This document shows positions 16,185-23,929 of a DNA stretch of 64,000 nt, piece after piece. Position numbers and translations under genes: made by a program. The stretch is from assembly GCA_963627135.1 (NCBI GenBank), contig CAVFZY010000023.1, forward strand, positions 1-64,000, given 5' to 3'. This DNA comes from CAG-103 sp963627135 (GTDB lineage: Bacteria; Bacillota; Clostridia; Oscillospirales; Oscillospiraceae). The notes under the pieces are model-generated. The model did not search any database. It saw only the letters and a program-made list of their open reading frames with translations, and had not been told where the DNA came from. The first letter of the stretch is position 1, and each line of letters begins with the position of its first letter.

Positions 16185-16969
16185 GGGAACACCTGACCGG
16201 GCAGTTCACCCCCGGCACCTCGATCCTGCACCGGCTGGACGCGCAGGCGAAGTTTTTCGGCTTTCTCATCCTCATCGCCGCCACTGTGTGCACGGACTCC
16301 CGGCTCGGCTATGCGCTGCTGCTCGCCGTCACGGCCGCCGTCGTGGCCGTCTGCGGCCTGCCGCTGCGCACCGCGCTCGCGTCTGTGGCGCGCATGGGCT
16401 GGTTTTTCCTGCTCATCTTTGCGATGAACGCCCTGTTTTTCGCCACTGACGACACCATCTGGCACTGGTGGATCATCACGCTGTCCGTGCCCGGCATCGT
16501 GCAGGGTGCGCAGGTGACGGTGCGGCTTGCGCTCATCCTCGTGATGAGCAACGTGCTCACCTGCACGACGACGCCGCTCGAGATCACCGGCGCGATCCAG
16601 ACGCTGCTCAGCCCACTGCGGCTCGTGCGGCTGCCGGTCGAGGACATTGCGATGATCCTGTCCGTCGCCGTGCAGTTCATTCCGACGCTGCTCGAAGAGA
16701 CCGACACCATCCGCAAGGCGCAGATCGCGCGCGGTGCGCGCTTTGAAAGCCGCCGCCTGCACGAGCGCGCGCAGGCCATGCTGCCGCTGATCGTGCCGAT
16801 CTTTCTCAGCGCCTTCAAGCGTGCCGACGAGCTCGCCATGGCCATGGAGGCCCGCGGCTACCGCGGCGCGCGCGGCCGCACCCGGAAAAAGTCTGTTCCC
16901 CTGCCGCTGAGCGGCTGGGGCGCGCTTGCGCTGTGCGCCCTTGTGTGCGCAGCGGAAATGCTCCTGTAA
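16181..16969 (+). CDS. ecfT: ECF transporter transmembrane protein T
   Basis: A 262-residue membrane protein with about five helices in the first 130 residues and a cytoplasmic coupling region that carries the two Ala-Arg-Gly motifs (in IARGARFES and MEARGYRGAR) which dock into the ATPases. This is the standard EcfT size. It overlaps ecfA2 by four bases. The final C-terminal helix ends at the stop. Confidence 0.92.
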   Translation: MREHLTGQFTPGTSILHRLDAQAKFFGFLILIAATVCTDSRLGYALLLAVTAAVVAVCGLPLRTALASVARMGWFFLLIFAMNALFFATDDTIWHWWIITLSVPGIVQGAQVTVRLALILVMSNVLTCTTTPLEITGAIQTLLSPLRLVRLPVEDIAMILSVAVQFIPTLLEETDTIRKAQIARGARFESRRLHERAQAMLPLIVPIFLSAFKRADELAMAMEARGYRGARGRTRKKSVPLPLSGWGALALCALVCAAEMLL

Positions 16970-16998
16970 ATCCAAAATCAGAAAGGAATCAAAGCCCG

Positions 16999-17559
16999 AT
17001 GCAAACCATGTCTACCGTCAAAAAATCCATCATCACCGCCGTGTGTATCGCCCTGTGCTATGTACTGCCGCTGCTGTTTCACGGCATTCAGGGCGCAGGC
17101 CAGATCTTCTGCCCGATGCACATCCCCGTCTTTCTGTGTGGGCTCGTATGCGGCTGGCAGTTTGGCCTGCTGTGCGGTCTGGCCGGCCCCGCGCTCTCGA
17201 GCGCGCTGTGCGGCATGCCCCCGGTGAGCATCCTGCCGTCGATGATGATCGAGCTGGCCGTCTACGGCCTGATCGCCGGCCTCATGATGCGCTGCATGCG
17301 CACGCGGCACGTATATGCCGACCTCTATATCAGCCTCATCGCCGCCATCTTCGCCGGCCGCGTCGTCAACGGCCTGGTCAATGCGCTCATCTTCGCGCGC
17401 GGCAGCTACTCCATGGCCACGTGGGTCGCAGGCTCCGTCGTCAAGAGCTGGCCGGGCACCGTCATCCAGCTCGTGTTCATCCCGAGCATCGTGTTCGCGC
17501 TCATGAAGGCGCGTCTCATCCCTGAGCGCTATCCGAAGGAGGTACCCGAGCATGATTGA
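16999..17559 (+). CDS. ECF transporter substrate-binding S component
   Basis: A 186-residue, six-helix membrane protein of the ECF S-component superfamily (PF12822-like), 29 bases downstream of ecfT. The M-H-I-P-V-F-L-C-G segment (near residue 42) and the following glycine-rich helix are typical. Start 16999 has AAGGA eleven bases upstream; ATG 17008 is an alternative. The substrate cannot be read from sequence; a vitamin or cofactor precursor is expected. Having a dedicated S component fused into the energizing operon suggests a group I-like arrangement, although the module may also serve S components elsewhere, such as bioY in this window. Confidence 0.85.
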   Translation: MQTMSTVKKSIITAVCIALCYVLPLLFHGIQGAGQIFCPMHIPVFLCGLVCGWQFGLLCGLAGPALSSALCGMPPVSILPSMMIELAVYGLIAGLMMRCMRTRHVYADLYISLIAAIFAGRVVNGLVNALIFARGSYSMATWVAGSVVKSWPGTVIQLVFIPSIVFALMKARLIPERYPKEVPEHD

Positions 17560-18139
17560 TCAGAAGGACGTCATTTCGTTTTTTGACCGCTGCGCCCCCG
17601 GCTGGGACGCGGAAATGATCTGCAATGAGCCGGTCGTCCGCACTATTCTTGACAACGCCGGCATCCGCGCAGGCGTGGACGTGCTCGATGTGGCCTGCGG
17701 CACGGGCGTGCTCTTCCCGGACTATCTGGCGCGGGACGTGCACAGCGTCACCGGCGTGGACATCGCCCCGGAAATGGCCCGGCGTGCCGCCGAAAAGTTC
17801 CAGGATGCGCGCGTGACCGTGCTCTGCGGCGACATTGAGACCGTGCCGCTCCCGCAGCAGTTTGACTGCTGCATGGTCTACAACGCCTTCCCGCACTTCC
17901 CCGACCCGGCGCGCCTGATCGCACATCTGGCGACGCTGCTCAAGCCCGGCGGCCGCCTGTCCGTCGCGCACGGCATGAGCCGCGCCATGCTCGACCGGCA
18001 CCACGCGGGCTCGGCCAGCACGGTCTCCATCTCGCTCATCAGCGAGACGGAGCTTGCCGCGCTCATGGCCCCGTATTTTGACGTGGACGTCGTCATTTCG
18101 GACGACCGGATGTATCAGGTCTGCGGCATAAAGATGTAA
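17552..18139 (+). CDS. class I SAM-dependent methyltransferase
   Basis: A 195-residue methyltransferase with the glycine-rich motif I D-V-A-C-G-T-G (near 46-52), the acidic end of strand 2 (V-D-I-A-P-E) and a motif around CGDIETVP. It overlaps the S-component gene by eight bases and follows GGAGG, so it belongs to the transporter operon. The context suggests it modifies the imported compound or a product of it. The acceptor is unknown. Confidence 0.85.
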   Translation: MIDQKDVISFFDRCAPGWDAEMICNEPVVRTILDNAGIRAGVDVLDVACGTGVLFPDYLARDVHSVTGVDIAPEMARRAAEKFQDARVTVLCGDIETVPLPQQFDCCMVYNAFPHFPDPARLIAHLATLLKPGGRLSVAHGMSRAMLDRHHAGSASTVSISLISETELAALMAPYFDVDVVISDDRMYQVCGIKM

Positions 18140-18284
18140 ACACAAGCGCAAAACACCCCCGACCTGGGTGAAGCGACCTCAAAAAGTTAAGCAAAAAACA
18201 GTGTGAAAAATGATTCACAATTGGCTGATTCATGATCAGCTCATGGCAGAGCGCAGTGCACAAAGTTGCTCATGTCGTTTCTCC
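18140..18284. other. intergenic start of the mobile island
   Basis: No gene is supported here. A small CACCC...GGGTG hairpin (18152-18168) follows the methyltransferase stop and may end that operon. Base composition turns AT-richer from here. Confidence 0.4.
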
Positions 18285-18480
18285 TTTCTCTTGACCTACC
18301 TGGCCAGCTTCTGGGAGAGCAACGCGGCGAGAATGCCCTCTTTCCCACTAACGTTGTACCGCTCGCGGCACACTCATCGACTCAGGCCCGTATAATTGCT
18401 GACGTCTGTCACCGTCAGCACCCGGCGTCCGCCGGTGAACTTCAGGATTTCCTCCAGCTCAAGCCGGAAGGTTTCTTTTT
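18285..18480 (-). pseudogene. decayed excisionase-like DNA-binding gene of a conjugative element
   Basis: Read leftward, the sequence encodes E-T-F-R-L-E-L-E-E-I-L-K-F-T-G-G-R-R-V-L and then V-T-D-V-S-N-Y-T-G-L-S-R, followed by an in-frame stop and a similar-frame tail ending S-Q-K-L-A-R. This matches, as I recall the family, small helix-turn-helix proteins carried by clostridial conjugative transposons. There is no intact start and at least one internal stop, so it is a relic. Confidence 0.5.
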
Positions 18481-18689
18481 CTCACGGCATCGTCTTCATC
18501 TCCCCGTCAGTCCGGGAAATGAGGGTGTTATTTATGGACTAAACACCGGAAAAATCCATAATATCAAGGAATTTGCGGCATGATGGCTTGCATTTGCACC
18601 TTGCTGGAACCGAACATCTGACTATGTACTGGGGTAAGCTGCTGACGGCTTAGTCCTTTTAATTCCCGAAACTGAACACGAATACGCCG

Positions 18690-18748
18690 AGCGCGTCTGT
18701 TTTTTCCCTTCATGGGAATGCCCTTCGGGGCTGGCAGACGCGCTTTTT
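18690..18748 (+). terminator. long terminator-like hairpin in the island
   Basis: AGCGCGTCTG (18690-18699) pairs with CAGACGCGCT (18735-18744) and is followed by TTTTT. Two smaller hairpins lie within the loop. It precedes a ribosome binding site and ATG at 18776 and so could also be a leader attenuator of the lost downstream gene. Confidence 0.55.
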
Positions 18749-18775
18749 CATGCTCATTTTTATGAGGAAGACGAA

Positions 18776-18831
18776 ATGCCCGCAGCGCAGCTTCTTCCGT
18801 CGAAATTGGATTTTACGTGCCACCTGACAAT
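18776..18831 (+). pseudogene. 5' remnant of an element gene cut by the IS end
   Basis: GAGGAAGACGAA and an ATG start a reading frame that begins M-P-A-A-Q-L-L-P-S-K and is broken after about 18 codons where the IS200-like end begins. The parent gene is not recognised. Confidence 0.3.
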
Positions 18832-18834
18832 AAT

Positions 18835-18861
18835 AAACCGCCGGCCTAGCCGGCGGTTTTT
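18835..18861 (+). terminator. terminator hairpin near the IS end
   Basis: An 11-base perfect stem (18835-18845 with 18849-18859) and five T. It may be part of the IS200-type end or a stand-alone terminator. Confidence 0.7.
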
Positions 18862-18865
18862 CATA

Positions 18866-19168
18866 GACGGGCAAAGCCCTCTGTTACTAGCTTGCACGTC
18901 ACGTCGTGCAAGTACGATCTGCCAGCCGCGAGAGTTCTGCTACTTGCAGCCCGTGAACGGGCTTAGAAATTTCCCATCGTCAGTTGTTCTCCGGCTTTGT
19001 CCTCATCCAGCTGGTGCTTGATGTATTCTTCTATTTTCTTTGCATTCTTTCCCACTGTATCCACGTAGTATCCTCTGCACCAGAATTCCCTATTTCTATA
19101 CTTGTACTTCAGTTCCGGGTATTTCTCGTATATCATCAGACTGCTCTTCCCTTTCAAATACCCCATAG
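18866..19168 (-). mobile_element. IS200/IS605-type fragment, one end preserved
   Basis: The tnpA 3' part (18963-19166) is followed by three short perfect hairpins, AGCCCGT/ACGGGCT (18949-18964), CTTGCACG/CGTGCAAG (18891-18912) and GGGC/GCCC (18869-18879), the subterminal structures typical of this single-strand-transposing family. The other end and the first half of tnpA are missing. Confidence 0.65.
18963..19166 (-). pseudogene. tnpA: IS200/IS605-family transposase TnpA, C-terminal half
   Basis: The 67 residues match the C-terminal half of IS200-type TnpA (Y1 HUH transposase): Y-L-K-G-K-S-S-L, then K-Y-R-N-R-E-F-W-C-R-G-Y-Y-V-D-T-V-G, then I-E-E-Y-I-K-H-Q, the helix expected to hold the nucleophilic tyrosine. 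The N-terminal half with the HUH metal-binding motif (about 65-70 residues) is absent, and the sequence upstream belongs to another gene relic. It cannot be active by itself, though an intact relative elsewhere in the genome might act on its ends. Confidence 0.8.
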
Positions 19169-19395
19169 GTTTTCATTTGCTTTCCGCCCCTGCGCCGGGG
19201 GTTCTCTACGGCAGGCTCATGGGCCATGCCGCCGCGTCTGGAAACGGCATAGGCTCCGCTCACATCCGCATCCTCCGCCTTGCTTGACTGCGGAAGGTTG
19301 CGCTCCAGATCCTCACGGTTGGCATAGGCTACCGCACGATCTGCCCGCTCCGGCACGATATAAGGCTCCTCGAAGGTGATGCCCCATCTGTTTTC
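19169..19395 (-). pseudogene. unidentified coding remnant of a conjugative element
   Basis: Leftward, a frame reads N-R-W-G-I-T-F-E-E-P-Y-I-V-P-E-R-A-D-R-A and continues through E-D-L-E-R-N-L-P-Q-S-S-K to a G-G-K-Q end. Codon use and residue mix look like real protein, but there is no start and it runs into the tnpA fragment. I do not recognise the family. It may be the tail of an accessory gene of a Tn916- or CTn-like element. Confidence 0.4.
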
Positions 19396-19413
19396 CTCCG
19401 TCGTTGATAAAAT

Positions 19414-19448
19414 AAAAAAGCGCCCATCTTCATATTGAAAATGGACGC
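19414..19448 (-). terminator. terminator overlapping the recombinase stop
   Basis: On the minus strand a 12-base stem (19437-19448 with 19420-19431, two G-U pairs) is followed by six T. It would end the XRE-nuclease-recombinase transcript. Confidence 0.65.
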
Positions 19449-21013
19449 CAATTGTGTACTTGATTTAATTGTTGTAGGAAGCGGGGAGGTGTATCTGAAC
19501 CGTAGATAGAACAAGACCGTAAGGCGTTGGCCTTACGGTCTGTTGTTGGTGGAGTAGCCCCATCAAAATCCGAACTCAACGCCGACTCGATCTCGTCAAG
19601 CGAGATTGTCTGCGTACCATGTTGATAGTTATAGGTCAAGACCAATTTATCATCGAACACATACACCGCGTTCACAAATGTATCAATCAGGCGTTTCTGA
19701 AACTCACGGTTTGCTGGGTCACCATGACGGAACTGCTCAAACCATGCCGTCATCTGCTCACGGGTCAGCTTTGGCTTTTGCAGTTCGACGCTCTGGATAT
19801 TCACAAGAATTTCTCCCTTCCGTGCTTCCTGCTCATCAAGCCGCTGTTTGGTGGACGGCGTAAAAATGCCCTGCTCGATTGCTTTCAGAATGTTCCCAAT
19901 AGCTGACTCAGTTTCTGCAAGCTGTGAACGAAGCGCAGGTGTTGTCGTGTCTTCCTGCTCCTGCATAACAAGAATTGCGTCAATAAGCCTGCTGATTTTT
20001 TTCTCATCCATGACGCGCTGCATGGTCAGACGAACAACGACACGCTCAATCCAGTCCTTGCGGACTGCTTTCTTATCGCAGTCCTTCCGTCGCTTTGCTC
20101 CGCCGCATTTGTAATAATAGTGCATGGTGCCGGTATGACTCGTACCGCTTTCACCGACCATCATGCGCTCACATTTACCGCAAAAAAGCTTTGTTGTCAG
20201 CAGATAATCCTCTTTGGCTTTTGCCATCGCGGGAGCATGGCGGTTCTTCTCCAAGCGTTCCTGCACACGGTTGAACAGGTCTTCCGGAATGATGGAGGGA
20301 ACGCCGCCCTCAATTACAACATCCTGATAGCGATACTCGCCAATGTACTTGCGGTTTTTCAGCAGAGAGCTGAAACTATTGATATTGAACGGTTGTCCCT
20401 TTTTCGTTCTGAGTCCACGGGCATTGAAGTCCTCGACAATGGAACGGACCGTTTTGCCGTCAGCATACTTTTCAAATATCTCCACCACTAATGGCGCAGT
20501 CACGGGATCAACCACAAGCTTCTGCGCTTTCTTGTCCAACAGATAGCCGAGAGGAACGCCACCGCCATTGTTTTTTCCTTTCAGCGCGTTCTCTTTCTGT
20601 CCGCGATGGATTTTCTCTGATAGTTCAGCAGAATAGAACTCAGCATAGCCCTCCAACATCGCTTCCAGAATAATCCCTTCCGGACCTTCGGAGATATGCT
20701 CTTTCGCAGAAACAACCTTTACACCGTTCTTTTTCAGAATGTGCTTGTAGTGTGCGCTGTCGTAACGGTCGCGGGAAAAACGGTCAAGCTTCCATACAAG
20801 TACGATCTCAAACAGCTCTTTTGCGTTGTCCTTGATCATGCGCTGGAACTCCGGTCGATCTGCTGTCTTTGCAGATAATGCCCGATCAATATACGTTCCA
20901 ACGATGGTCATATTGTTGCGTTCAGCATATTCCCGGCACTCGCGGAGCTGACCTTCAATGGATTCCTCGCGCTGGCTGTCTGAGGAATAGCGGGCATAGA
21001 TAACAGCGTTCAT
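19430..21013 (-). CDS. large serine site-specific recombinase
   Basis: A 527-residue recombinase: N-terminal resolvase/invertase catalytic domain (A-R-Y-S-S near residues 7-11 with the nucleophilic serine; D-R-F-S-R-D), a recombinase domain (about 160-270), a zinc ribbon (C-G-K-C ... Y-Y-K-C-G-G) and a coiled-coil near 370-420. It probably integrates and excises the element. The last 35 or so residues look foreign: the frame passes the TTGGTGGAG repeat (19546-19554) that I take as the left attachment site and reads on into flanking chromosome and a terminator hairpin. Its ATG overlaps the nuclease stop by four bases. Confidence 0.88.
   Translation of the reverse strand: MNAVIYARYSSDSQREESIEGQLRECREYAERNNMTIVGTYIDRALSAKTADRPEFQRMIKDNAKELFEIVLVWKLDRFSRDRYDSAHYKHILKKNGVKVVSAKEHISEGPEGIILEAMLEGYAEFYSAELSEKIHRGQKENALKGKNNGGGVPLGYLLDKKAQKLVVDPVTAPLVVEIFEKYADGKTVRSIVEDFNARGLRTKKGQPFNINSFSSLLKNRKYIGEYRYQDVVIEGGVPSIIPEDLFNRVQERLEKNRHAPAMAKAKEDYLLTTKLFCGKCERMMVGESGTSHTGTMHYYYKCGGAKRRKDCDKKAVRKDWIERVVVRLTMQRVMDEKKISRLIDAILVMQEQEDTTTPALRSQLAETESAIGNILKAIEQGIFTPSTKQRLDEQEARKGEILVNIQSVELQKPKLTREQMTAWFEQFRHGDPANREFQKRLIDTFVNAVYVFDDKLVLTYNYQHGTQTISLDEIESALSSDFDGATPPTTDRKANALRSCSIYGSDTPPRFLQQLNQVHNWRPFSI
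19514..19541. terminator. 12-base perfect hairpin beyond the left att site
   Basis: AGACCGTAAGGC (19514-19525) and its exact complement (19530-19541) around a four-base loop. In the rejoined, element-free chromosome it would stand nine bases after the CCA end of tRNA-Ala, so it may be the original tRNA terminator, now inside the recombinase reading frame. Confidence 0.5.
19546..19554. repeat. candidate attL of the 4.5-kb element
   Basis: TTGGTGGAG here is identical to 24057-24065, which contains the 3' CCA end of tRNA-Ala (CTCCACCAA on the minus strand). It lies at the 3' end of the recombinase gene, where serine-integrase elements usually carry their site. Confidence 0.45.
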
Positions 21014-22032
21014 TCTTCATCACCCTCGTTGCCTTCGCCGCTTTCCAACGCAAGCTCTGTCAATTCACGCAGCTTGTTTTGCAGAAGCGTCTTATCAGGA
21101 AGACAAAGCCTATAATCTGCAACGAGTGTGGGCGACATACTGCGGCTTAAAGCATATTCGACAACTGCGTCATCCTTGCTGGCGCAAAGAATAACGCCTA
21201 CACTTGGATTTTCATTGGGCTTCTTCACATCGCGGTCAAGCGCTTCGAGATAAAAATTGATCTGCCCGATGTGTTCCGGCTTGAATTTTCCGATTTTCAG
21301 TTCAATCGGGACAAGGCAGGAAAGCGCACGGTTATAAAACAGCAAGTCAATGAAGAAATCTGTATTACCAACCTGAACGCGGTACTCCTCACCGATAAAG
21401 GTAAAGTCCCGACCAAATTCGAGTATAAACTGCTTCAAATTCTCGATGATTGCTTTACGGAGATTCTTTTCAGAAAATTGCTCCGGCAAGTCCAGAAACT
21501 CAAGCACATAGGTATCGAGGATGCTTTCGCGCACATCATGCGAAACGGATTCAGGCATCGGCTTCTTGGCAGAAATCATCGAACGCTCATAGTACGATGT
21601 GCCGATCTGACGCTCCAACTCGCGTTTGGAATAATGTTCCTTCGCACAGAGCGCCATGTAAAAATGCCGTTCATCTGCCGTCTTGGAGCCAGACATAATA
21701 AGCAGATGGTTTGTCCAGCTGATTTGTGTCACCAGTGGTGTCACAAATTCATCGTCCTTGTAAGTCTCGTAGAATTGCTTCATACGATAGAGACCGCGAC
21801 GATTGAAACCTTTGATGTTGGGGTTCTCTTGCGCAATGTATGCGGCAACTTCGTCAATGATCTTATCGCCAAAGCTTGATGCAGAACAAAGTTCAGACAA
21901 ATACGCACCGACGCTCCAATACATCTGAATAAGCTCTGCATTGACTGCTTTCATGGCGCGGCTGCGGGCATTATCGATGATATGGATGACCTCGTCAAAC
22001 TGTCCCGGATTATGGGTTAATTCATTGCTCAT
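21010..22032 (-). CDS. YhcG-family (DUF1016) PDDEXK nuclease
   Basis: A 340-residue protein with the DUF1016 N-terminal helical domain (about 15-170) and a C-terminal PDDEXK nuclease domain, where D-F-F-I-D-L and V-P-I-E-L-K-I-G (about residues 240-265) give the acidic and E-x-K active-site residues. YhcG-like proteins are often found with restriction-modification and other defence genes. The precise role is not settled. Start 22032 follows GGAGG by seven bases. It shares four-base ATGA overlaps with both the XRE gene before it and the recombinase after it, so all three form one translational unit. Confidence 0.85.
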   Translation of the reverse strand: MSNELTHNPGQFDEVIHIIDNARSRAMKAVNAELIQMYWSVGAYLSELCSASSFGDKIIDEVAAYIAQENPNIKGFNRRGLYRMKQFYETYKDDEFVTPLVTQISWTNHLLIMSGSKTADERHFYMALCAKEHYSKRELERQIGTSYYERSMISAKKPMPESVSHDVRESILDTYVLEFLDLPEQFSEKNLRKAIIENLKQFILEFGRDFTFIGEEYRVQVGNTDFFIDLLFYNRALSCLVPIELKIGKFKPEHIGQINFYLEALDRDVKKPNENPSVGVILCASKDDAVVEYALSRSMSPTLVADYRLCLPDKTLLQNKLRELTELALESGEGNEGDEE

Positions 22033-22385
22033 GTCTTCGCCTCCCCCAGCATTTTCAGCATCGCTTCTTTCAGTTTTTCGTTCATCGGTGATTCCGGATC
22101 GAAGCACATCTCAACGAACTTCCTCAGTTCAGGATTGTTCGCGTCAACCGGAGGTTTTGCCTCATACAGCTTGCCGTGCGGGTCATCGCAGCGGGCAAAG
22201 ATATAGTCCATTGAAATGTCAAAGTAGTCCGCATACTTGCGTAGAAGCTCAACTGTCGGCGTTGCCTGACCGTTTTCATAACGGTTGATGCTGGACTGTG
22301 TAGAACCGATTACATCGGCAAATTTTGATTGGGATAAACCAATGCCTTCCCGCAGTGCGCGAAGGCGCATACCCAGTTGCTTCAT
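22029..22385 (-). CDS. XRE-family helix-turn-helix regulator
   Basis: A 118-residue regulator: Cro/C1-type helix-turn-helix at about residues 5-60 (L-S-Q-S-K-F-A-D-V-I-G-S-T-Q-S-S-I-N-R-Y-E) and a small C-terminal acidic helix region. ATG 22385 is chosen because GGAGG lies nine bases upstream; a TTG at 22394 would touch the ribosome binding site. It is the first gene of the element operon and probably represses its own promoter through the 11-base inverted repeat that brackets the -35 box. Confidence 0.88.
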   Translation of the reverse strand: MKQLGMRLRALREGIGLSQSKFADVIGSTQSSINRYENGQATPTVELLRKYADYFDISMDYIFARCDDPHGKLYEAKPPVDANNPELRKFVEMCFDPESPMNEKLKEAMLKMLGEAKT

Positions 22386-22415
22386 GCCATTCAACCTCCA
22401 ATTCGGGTTAAGTAT

Positions 22416-22457
22416 AGTATAATCAAAATCCGAGCAGATGTCAACCCGGATTTTGAT
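22416..22457 (-). promoter_or_regulatory. promoter and operator of the element operon
   Basis: TTGACA (22439-22444), 17 bases and TATACT (22416-22421) on the minus strand. A perfect 11-base inverted repeat, ATCAAAATCCG (22422-22432) with CGGATTTTGAT (22447-22457), flanks the -35 element, the arrangement expected for autorepression by the XRE protein. A third copy of the same 11-mer lies in the recombinase gene at 19562-19572. Confidence 0.75.
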
Positions 22458-22496
22458 GAGTTTGTGTAAGCATTGACTGAGCGGCTATTATATAGA

Positions 22497-23138
22497 TTAC
22501 TGTGGCTGCTGATCCTCCTGCTGAGACTTGAGAATTTTTGTTATATCTATAATAGTCGCAGAACTTGGCTGAACTGCAAGATTTTTTGCAGCAGTAGCAA
22601 GAGGCTCCGCGTAAGCATCCACAGAGGAAAGCTGAAGTCTTCGCATAGTTTCGATATTTTCGAGTTTCTGCTTCAATGCCTGTTGCTCTGCCAAATCAGC
22701 CTCTGCGGACAGCTTTCTCAGTTCGATTTTCTTCTTGTCTTCGTCATATTTATGATTGATAATTCCTTTGATGACGCCGATTATAGAATGAAATTCATAA
22801 TCTCCTACTTTGCCACCAAAAATAGCCATATAGCATATTAAAAGAGGAAACGCATTTTCCTGTGCAAAATTCCATATTTGAAGAATTACGTCACCAGGGG
22901 AATGAAGAGTGGTTTTGACCCGAACTGTTTCCGGCTTATCGTCCGATAATAATCGCGCAGCGTACAGGACAAAATTAGCGAGGTCAAGAACGTTAATTTC
23001 TTCTTTTCGCTTTACACGAAAAGTAACAGTAAGTTTATCCTTAAATAGAACTGTATCGAAGCACCCGCTCAACACCAGTTCTGCGTATTCGTTCAAATCA
23101 CTTAAACTATGCCAGTTTCTCGCAATAGCACTCTGCAA
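22497..23138 (-). CDS. hypothetical protein with a C-terminal coiled coil
   Basis: 213 residues from a TTG codon. The middle has a hydrophobic segment (about 105-130) and the C-terminal third a lysine/glutamate-rich predicted coiled coil (about 133-170). No family is recognised. The start is doubtful: no ATG and no ribosome binding site precede the TTG, yet upstream codons continue in frame with protein-like content (I-K-R-R-K-I-T-L-I-K-A-L-T-A-D-D) to about 23201. The gene may begin at an unusual ATT/TTG codon or may have lost its 5' end when the flanking sequence was joined. Codon use is AT-richer than the chromosome. Confidence 0.6.
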   Translation of the reverse strand: MQSAIARNWHSLSDLNEYAELVLSGCFDTVLFKDKLTVTFRVKRKEEINVLDLANFVLYAARLLSDDKPETVRVKTTLHSPGDVILQIWNFAQENAFPLLICYMAIFGGKVGDYEFHSIIGVIKGIINHKYDEDKKKIELRKLSAEADLAEQQALKQKLENIETMRRLQLSSVDAYAEPLATAAKNLAVQPSSATIIDITKILKSQQEDQQPQ

Positions 23139-23228
23139 ATATGGACTTATTGTATCATCAGCAGTCAGCGCTTTAATCAGTGTAATTTTTCTTCGTTTAA
23201 TATACGGGCAGGAAAATGTAGGAGGATT

Positions 23229-23621
23229 ATGTCACAGAAGTTTTTGAAGTTTACAAGCGAGAGCTTGTCGGCATCCTACATACCGTTTCCACGGTTCTTG
23301 ATGGAGGACAGTCTTGCCGGGTTATCCAACGATGCAAAAGTGCTGTACGCCCTGATGCTGGATCGGGCAAGCATTTCAAAAGTAAACGGTTTTCTCGAAA
23401 CTGACGGTACCATCCGGATTTACTTCACCGTGGAACAGGCGCAGAAGAAGCTGCACCGCAGCCGGCAATGTGCAACACGGATTTTCCATGAGCTTGAGTT
23501 CAGCGGTTTGATCTGCCGAAAGAAACAGGGACTTGGGAAACCCGCATTGATTACGCTGAATTATCCCTCTAATGCGAAGCTGATTCAACCGAAGGAGGGC
23601 GGCGCAATATCGTCCGGATAA
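23229..23621 (+). CDS. RepA_N-type replication initiator, short form
   Basis: 130 residues matching the RepA N-terminal domain (PF06970) of clostridial plasmids and integrative elements: Y-I-P-F-P-R-F-L, then G-L-S-N-D-A-K-V-L-Y-A-L-M-L-D-R, a winged-helix DNA-binding fold. Start 23229 follows AGGAGGA; an earlier ATG (23109) lies in a different gene context. Full RepA_N initiators are usually 250 residues or more, so the C-terminal oligomerization part is missing. Short versions do occur in conjugative transposons, so this may be functional or may be truncated. Confidence 0.7.
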   Translation: MSQKFLKFTSESLSASYIPFPRFLMEDSLAGLSNDAKVLYALMLDRASISKVNGFLETDGTIRIYFTVEQAQKKLHRSRQCATRIFHELEFSGLICRKKQGLGKPALITLNYPSNAKLIQPKEGGAISSG

Positions 23622-23743
23622 AGGTCGAAAACGAGGCATTTTTTGCCCCACAATCGACGCGAAAACACTGGGGAATATCTTTCCCTTATAGCGGCTTCAA
23701 AATGGGCTTATACGCGTTATAGAAGCGTTAAAGGAGGTACTAT

Positions 23744-23929
23744 GTGAACACAGAAAAAGCGAATATTCAAAACAGTATGGATGTAACCGAAATTCCGGAA
23801 TACGTCTTTGAATCGCTGGCACGGAGTCTGCTTCCGGTAATTCAGAAGTACTACGAAAGCGAAGACGGCAGAAAGGCATTTGCCGAATGGAAAGCAAAGA
23901 AGGAGATTTCAGACAGTGCACCTACATAA
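23744..23929 (+). CDS. small conserved integrative-element protein
   Basis: 61 residues from a GTG after AAAGGAGG. The core I-P-E-Y-V-F-E-S-L-A-R-S-L-L-P is a pattern I associate with a short protein encoded by many clostridial conjugative transposons downstream of the replication initiator. The function is unknown. Its stop codon begins the left arm of the terminator. Confidence 0.6.
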   Translation: MNTEKANIQNSMDVTEIPEYVFESLARSLLPVIQKYYESEDGRKAFAEWKAKKEISDSAPT

